From: Sphingomonas mali NBRC 15500
Lineage (GTDB): Bacteria; Pseudomonadota; Alphaproteobacteria; Sphingomonadales; Sphingomonadaceae
Direction: 5' to 3'
DNA length: 64,000 nt
NCBI RefSeq assembly: GCF_001598415.1
Contig: NZ_BCYX01000010.1
Location: 62,001 to 126,000, forward strand
Below, piece by piece: positions 59,746-64,000 of the stretch. The notes under the pieces are model-generated. The model did no database searches. It worked only from the letters and a program-made list of their open reading frames with translations, and was not told the DNA's origin. Position 1 is the stretch's first letter; every line of letters begins with the position of its first letter. A program made the translations under genes and the position numbers.

Positions 59746-60144
59746 CTATCCCATGTCGGGTGCGAACATCGGGACCAGTGGGCCGCCTTCGGTCGGGATG
59801 AACTGCAACCGCACTCGCTGCCCGATCTTCAACGCATCGTGATCGTCGGTCGCGAGGTTGGTCAGCACCGCCGGCCCCTCGTCGAGCGTCACCCATGCCA
59901 GCGTGTACGGCGCCCCGGCACCCCGGCGCATCGTCGACAGCGAGTAGATCGCGCCTTTCCCCGCGCTCTCCACCCAGCGGCTTTCCGCCAGACAGAAGGG
60001 GCACAAAGCGCGCGGATAATAATGTGGCTGGCCGCAGGTGTCGCACTGGCCGATCAGCAACTTGCCCTCGGCCGCGGCGTCGAAGAAGCGCTGGTTCTCG
60101 ACATTGGGCTGGGGGGCGGGGATCTTGCGGGGCTCGCTCATCAT
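59746..60144 (-). CDS. OB-fold/zinc-ribbon protein (DUF35)
   Basis: 132 residues from the ATG at 60144, overlapping the thiolase-like stop. Zinc ribbon CDTCGQPHYYPRALCPFC at about residue 33-50 (two CxxC pairs), then an OB fold with TLAWVTLDEGPAVLTNLAT and RLQFIPTEGGPLVPM. DUF35 proteins pair with thiolase-like enzymes in side-chain cleavage and related chemistry. The gene order and overlap with the thiolase-like gene fit this exactly. Confidence 0.9.
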   Translation of the reverse strand: MMSEPRKIPAPQPNVENQRFFDAAAEGKLLIGQCDTCGQPHYYPRALCPFCLAESRWVESAGKGAIYSLSTMRRGAGAPYTLAWVTLDEGPAVLTNLATDDHDALKIGQRVRLQFIPTEGGPLVPMFAPDMG

Positions 60145-61295
60145 TGCCGCTCCAGGATCAGGGTGGCCGCACCATGCCGCGCGCCGAGCGCGCCGCCAAT
60201 GCCGGTGGCGACGGCGAGACCGCAATCGGGCACTTGTACCGCCGGATGCGCCTCGCCGCGCAATTGGCGGACCGCCTCGATCACCTTGGTGATGCCACCG
60301 CGATTGGTCGGGTGATTGTTGCACAAGCCGCCGCCATCGGTGTTGAACGGCAATTTTCCGGTTCCCGAGATGAGGTTGCCGTCGGCGACGAAGCGACCGC
60401 CGTCACCCTTCTTGCAGAACCCGAGGTCCTCAAGCTGGATCAGCACGGTGATGGTGAAGCTGTCATAGATCGAGGCGTATTGGATGTCGCCCGGCGCCAC
60501 GCCGGCTTCGGCGAAAGCGGCCGGACCCGATACTGCCGCCGCCGAGGTCGTGAGGTCGAGATTCATCCCGCCGCGCGGCCCCTTCACATGTTCGCCCGCG
60601 CCGCGCACCGCGACGAGCGGGCGCTTCAGAGACTTCGCCACGTCGGGCGACACCACCAGCAACGCGCCGCCGCCGTCCGACACCACGCAGCAATCGAGCC
60701 GGTGGAGCGGGTCGGAGATCATCGGCGAATTGATCACACCATCGACCGTGACGACGTCGCGCAGCATGGCGTGCGGATTATATTGCGCGTGGGTGCTGGC
60801 GGCGACCTTGATCCAGGCAAGTTGTTCCGACGTGGTGCCGAATTCGTGCATGTGCCGCGCCGCGCACATGCCGTAGCTATTGTGCGTCGATTGCCCGACC
60901 CAGCCCTCGAACGGCGCTTCGGGCGCATTGCCCAATTGTCGTCCGAACGGCTCCGATCTCGGGCGCCCGGCAAGCGTGATCAGCGCGACCGAGCATTTGC
61001 CCGCGGCGATCGCCTGCGTGGCGTGACCGACATGGAGGATGTAGGACGAGCCGCCGGTCTCGGTCGAATCGACGTGGCGGACGTTGAGCCCGAGATAATC
61101 GACCATCGACATGCCGCCGAATCCAGGTGCGTCGCCCGCGCAGAAATAGCCGTCGACATCCTTCAGGCTCAGTCCGGCATCGGCGAGCGCCCCGGCGGCG
61201 CATTCTGCATGGAGCTGCGGTGTCGACTTGTCGGGCGCGAGCCGGGTGGGATGTTCATACGCGCCCGAAATATAGGCCTTGTTCCTGATACTCAC
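60141..61295 (-). CDS. Thiolase-fold protein without the usual active Cys, DUF35 partner (retro-aldolase candidate)
   Basis: 384 residues from a GTG at 61295. Thiolase-like layout: NKAYISGAYEHPTRL, GLNVRHVDSTETGGSSYILH where the nucleophile Cys of true thiolases would be expected, then GVGKCSVALITLAG-type helix (AAGKCSVALITLAG), VDCCVVSDGGGALLVV-like stretch (CCVVSDGGGALLVV) and a C-terminal GGGLCNNHPTNRGGITKVIE. The position of the nucleophile carries Gly/Ser. Such proteins in complex with DUF35 act as retro-aldolases on beta-hydroxyacyl-CoA side chains (Ltp2 type). Overlaps the CoA ligase stop (GTGA). Confidence 0.82.
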   Translation of the reverse strand: MSIRNKAYISGAYEHPTRLAPDKSTPQLHAECAAGALADAGLSLKDVDGYFCAGDAPGFGGMSMVDYLGLNVRHVDSTETGGSSYILHVGHATQAIAAGKCSVALITLAGRPRSEPFGRQLGNAPEAPFEGWVGQSTHNSYGMCAARHMHEFGTTSEQLAWIKVAASTHAQYNPHAMLRDVVTVDGVINSPMISDPLHRLDCCVVSDGGGALLVVSPDVAKSLKRPLVAVRGAGEHVKGPRGGMNLDLTTSAAAVSGPAAFAEAGVAPGDIQYASIYDSFTITVLIQLEDLGFCKKGDGGRFVADGNLISGTGKLPFNTDGGGLCNNHPTNRGGITKVIEAVRQLRGEAHPAVQVPDCGLAVATGIGGALGARHGAATLILERQ

Positions 61296-62944
61296 GCCGC
61301 CCCCTCTATGTCGCTGCTCGCCTCGCCGAAGGCCGCCAGCGCGCGATCCTTCACCGCCTTGTAATCGAGCTTGCCGTTGGGCGCGCGCGCGACACTGTCC
61401 ACCACCAGCACGTGGCGCGGCGCCTTGTAGGTCGCCAGCTGGCCTTTCACATGGTCGCGCAACTCGCCCTCGTCTGCACTCGCCTCGGGATGGGGCTCGA
61501 CCAGAGCGACGATGCGCTCGCCGAACCGGGCATCGGGCACGCCGGTCACTGCCGCATCGCGCACGGCCGGATGGCGCTTCAACGCTTCCTCGACTTCCTC
61601 GGGAAACACCTTTTCGCCGCCGGTATTGATGCATTGCGAGCCGCGGCCGAGAATGCGGACAGTGCCGTCGGCATCGACCGTCGCCCAGTCGCCCGGCATC
61701 GACCAGCGCTTGCCTTCATAGGTCGGGAAGGTCGAGGCGGTCTTGGCGGGGTCCTTGTAATAACCGAGCGGGATAGCCCCGCCGACCGCGAGCCGGCCGC
61801 TTTCGCCCGAGCCAGGCTCGACTCGCCGCCCGTCCTCGGTGAAGATCGCGCAATCGGGGCCGAGCGCGAAGCTCGCGGTGGCGATCTCGCCGCTGGCATT
61901 GGTGGTCGAGATCCCCATGCCGAATGCCTCGGAGGACGAATAGGAATCCATCAGCTGGACCTGCGGCATGTGGCGGATCAGCCCGAGCTTGTTCTCGCGA
62001 TTCCACATCGCGCCGGACGAGCCGATCACGAACACCGGTGAAAGGTCCCATCGACCTGGATTGGCATCGAGCGCTTCGAGCAACGGTTGGGCGAAGGGCT
62101 GGCCGACGATCGTGATCCGCGTCGCGCGCCAACGTTCGACCGCCTCCCACATCGCCTCCGGATCGAACTTGCCGTGGGGCAGCAGGACCACGGTGCCGCC
62201 AAAGCCGAGCGCGCCGAACGCGGCGATCAGCCCGGTCGCGTGCATCAGCGGCGGCGCGATCAGCGAGCGCGGCTTGATCGGCGTGGCGAACGCGCGCGGG
62301 CCGGCATCCGCGGGCTTCTCCAGCGGCGGGATACCGAGCAAGGGATTGGCGCCATAGCCGCCCTTGGCAAACAGGTCGCCCTGTTGCCACATCACCGCTT
62401 TGGGCATGCCGGTTGTGCCGCCGGTGAAGATCAGCAGCAGATCCTCGTCATGTCGGCCCCAGGATGCTACGACCGGGCGCTGGTCGGGGACGGCGGCGGC
62501 GAGCGTGGCGAAATCCTGCGCCCAGTCGGGCACCTCCTCGCCAGCGCGCGCGACCGCGATCCAGCTCTTCACGCCCGGCATCTGTCCGCGCACGCGGTCG
62601 AGCAAGGGCGCGAACCCCGCCTCGAACACCACCGCCTCGGCGTCGCCATTGTCGAGCAGATAGCGGACCTCCTCCGGCCCGTAGCGGTAATTGACGTTGA
62701 ACGGCGCCAGCCCGGCCTTGAACGCGGCGAAATAGGCGATGAGATATTCGGGACAATTGGTCGTGTAGACCGCGACTTTCGACTGATGCGTCAGCCCGGC
62801 GGCAAGGAAGTGCGCGGCGAGCGCATCGGCGGCGGCATCGAATTCGGCGAAGCTGACCACGCGGTCGCCCTGGACGATCGCCGGCTCGTCGGGGATCGCC
62901 GCGGCGACCGCTTCCCAGACATTGGCATAGCCCCAGGCACTCAC
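61292..62944 (-). CDS. Acyl-CoA synthetase (AMP-forming)
   Basis: 550 residues from a GTG at 62944. Adenylate-forming motifs: LLIFTGGTTGMPKAVMWQQG (about residue 175), DSYSSSEAFGMG (A5 region), GDWATVDADGTVRILGRGSQ (hinge) and APNGKLDYK (catalytic Lys). Fatty-acyl or steroid-type substrates fit the FadD3-like style, but cannot be fixed. It probably makes the CoA thioester for the dehydrogenase and thiolase-like enzyme on the same strand; a 227-base gap, lower in GC and without a gene, separates it from the dehydrogenase upstream. Confidence 0.9.
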   Translation of the reverse strand: MSAWGYANVWEAVAAAIPDEPAIVQGDRVVSFAEFDAAADALAAHFLAAGLTHQSKVAVYTTNCPEYLIAYFAAFKAGLAPFNVNYRYGPEEVRYLLDNGDAEAVVFEAGFAPLLDRVRGQMPGVKSWIAVARAGEEVPDWAQDFATLAAAVPDQRPVVASWGRHDEDLLLIFTGGTTGMPKAVMWQQGDLFAKGGYGANPLLGIPPLEKPADAGPRAFATPIKPRSLIAPPLMHATGLIAAFGALGFGGTVVLLPHGKFDPEAMWEAVERWRATRITIVGQPFAQPLLEALDANPGRWDLSPVFVIGSSGAMWNRENKLGLIRHMPQVQLMDSYSSSEAFGMGISTTNASGEIATASFALGPDCAIFTEDGRRVEPGSGESGRLAVGGAIPLGYYKDPAKTASTFPTYEGKRWSMPGDWATVDADGTVRILGRGSQCINTGGEKVFPEEVEEALKRHPAVRDAAVTGVPDARFGERIVALVEPHPEASADEGELRDHVKGQLATYKAPRHVLVVDSVARAPNGKLDYKAVKDRALAAFGEASSDIEGAA

Positions 62945-63171
62945 TGCTCGGAACCTCGGGTACGGAAGGCTGGCATCCGACTCTCCCAGTTACCGCGCGA
63001 TTCTTTGCTGACGCTACGGCTTCTTGGAATGCGATTGGAAGATCGGGTATGGAGCGTCAAGAGGGCGAGCGAAATAATCGCCGTGCCTCCCGACAGAGGA
63101 TTTGAGACACTCGAGACGGCGCTATGGCCCCGGGACAGATGTCGCGGGGGTGGGAAGCGCGGACGGTCGCC

Positions 63172-64000
63172 TTATAGCGACCGTCCGATCAGCTCCTTCA
63201 TGATCTCGTTCGTCCCGCCATAGATCCGGCTGACCCGCGCCGCGCGCCACATCCGGGCGATCGGATATTCGTTCATATAGCCCGCGCCGCCATGCAGCTG
63301 GAGGCACTGGTCCATGACCTCCCATTGCAGCTCGGTGTGCCAGAGCTTGGCCGCGGCGCCTTCGGTTGGGGTAAGCTCGCCCTTGAGATGGCGCTGGATC
63401 GCCCAGTCGAGATGCGCCCAGCCGACCTGGAGTTTGGTCTTGAGGTCGGCGAGCACGAAGCGCGTATTCTGGAAATCGAACACCATTCCGGCGAACGCCT
63501 TGCGCGTCTTGGTGAACTCGACCGTCTCGTCGAACGCTTTCTGCGCCGATGCCTGGGTGCCGATCGCGATCGACAGGCGCTCCTGCGGCAGCTGGCTCAT
63601 CAGATAGATGAAGCCCTTGCCTTCCTCGCCCAGGCAATTGGTCATCGGCACGCGGACGTCCTCGAAGAACAATTCAGACGTGTCGGCGGCGTCCTGGCCG
63701 ATCTTGTCGAGCTTGCGCCCGCGCTTGAAGCCTTCGCGATCGGCCTCGACCAGGATGATCGACATCCCCTTGTACGCCGGCTTGGCGTCGGGATCGGTCT
63801 TGGCGACGACCAGCACCAAATCGGCATTCTGGCCGTTGGTGATATAGGTCTTGCTGCCGTTGACGACATAATGATTGCCGTCCTTCTTGGCCGAGGTGCG
63901 GATCGCCTGGAGATCGCTGCCGGTACCCGGCTCGGTCATCGCGATCGCGGTGATCGTCTCGCCGCTGACGAGGCGCGGCAGCCACTGCTTCTTCTGTTCC
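63172..64000 (-). CDS. Acyl-CoA dehydrogenase, N-terminus cut by window edge
   Basis: 276 residues visible to a stop at 63172. The open frame runs from the window end with EQKKQWLPRLVSGETITAIAM, then MTEPGTGSDLQAIRTSAKKD, FRNT-like FQNTRFVLADLKTKLQVG, and the C-terminal YGGTNEIMKELIGRS. It has the segments MTEPGTGSD (FAD/substrate loop) and LHGGAGYMNEYPIARMWRAA. So it is a typical acyl-CoA dehydrogenase that puts the first double bond into the acyl-CoA. First gene visible of the minus-strand cluster; the N-terminal 100 or so residues are missing only because of the edge. Confidence 0.92.
   Translation of the reverse strand, partial: EQKKQWLPRLVSGETITAIAMTEPGTGSDLQAIRTSAKKDGNHYVVNGSKTYITNGQNADLVLVVAKTDPDAKPAYKGMSIILVEADREGFKRGRKLDKIGQDAADTSELFFEDVRVPMTNCLGEEGKGFIYLMSQLPQERLSIAIGTQASAQKAFDETVEFTKTRKAFAGMVFDFQNTRFVLADLKTKLQVGWAHLDWAIQRHLKGELTPTEGAAAKLWHTELQWEVMDQCLQLHGGAGYMNEYPIARMWRAARVSRIYGGTNEIMKELIGRSL

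Noticed and set aside
1..64000. tRNA, rRNA or CRISPR array
   Set aside because: No cloverleaf-like sequence, no rRNA stretch and no regularly spaced repeats were seen on either strand by eye.

Overview
The window is GC-rich chromosomal DNA of an alphaproteobacterium, most likely Sphingomonas or a close sphingomonad. This rests on gene content: the ybgF-tilS-ftsH order, a RodZ-like HTH protein, PtsP, an HWE-type histidine kinase with a stand-alone receiver, TonB receptors, DUF1501/DUF1800 and DUF35 proteins, and small proteins of a sphingomonad type. No rRNA, tRNA, CRISPR array, prophage or complete insertion sequence was recognised. Species-level identification is not possible from this sequence alone.

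Layout. 0-5.5 kb: the 5' part of proA, a DUF3667 membrane protein, an erythromycin-esterase-like protein, a divergent TetR pair with a good operator candidate, a VOC protein, a palindromic repeat and a chimeric gene scar. 5.6-8.0 kb: an overlapping set of an Lgt-like protein, a radical SAM protein of the tetraether-synthase (Tes) type and a small membrane protein. 8.1-14.4 kb: a six-gene overlapping operon that looks like aerobic 2-aminobenzoate (anthranilate) degradation through CoA thioesters, with its own MarR regulator. 14.5-20.4 kb: an OmpR-type two-component system, a PepSY-type membrane protein, a class A acid phosphatase and a TonB receptor. 20.5-30.2 kb: a metallothionein-like peptide with an AraC regulator, a GH28 enzyme, a membrane-anchored LuxR-type protein, DUF1501/DUF1800, a run of small proteins, an S1/P1 nuclease and a DUF6629-like membrane protein.

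30.3-40 kb: an aspartyl protease/PDZ protein, then an A+T-richer island (about 32.2-35.8 kb). The island holds a DUF488 operon divergent from a three-gene coupled operon (pentapeptide-repeat membrane protein, nucleotidyltransferase, small helical protein). It ends at a decayed second copy of the ftsH 3' end with its terminator. After it come an HWE kinase/receiver pair, a thioesterase, an RMD1 protein and a 2OG-Fe dioxygenase. 40-47.6 kb is core: ftsH, tilS, ybgF/cpoB, rodZ, ptsP. 47.7-57.3 kb: an NRAMP-related transporter, DUF421, exonuclease III, NTF2-like and NDUFS4-like proteins, hrpB with an in-frame palindromic repeat, a His-rich CDF transporter, small proteins, a polyprenyl diphosphate synthase and chorismate mutase. 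57.3-64 kb: a minus-strand acyl-CoA catabolic cluster of acyl-CoA dehydrogenase, CoA ligase, thiolase-fold protein without a cysteine nucleophile, DUF35 partner, MFS carrier and aldo/keto reductase.

Best candidates for something undescribed are the Lgt-like/Tes-like operon, the coupled pentapeptide/nucleotidyltransferase operon on the island, and the double-hairpin repeats, one of which is translated inside hrpB and one of which supplies a start codon.
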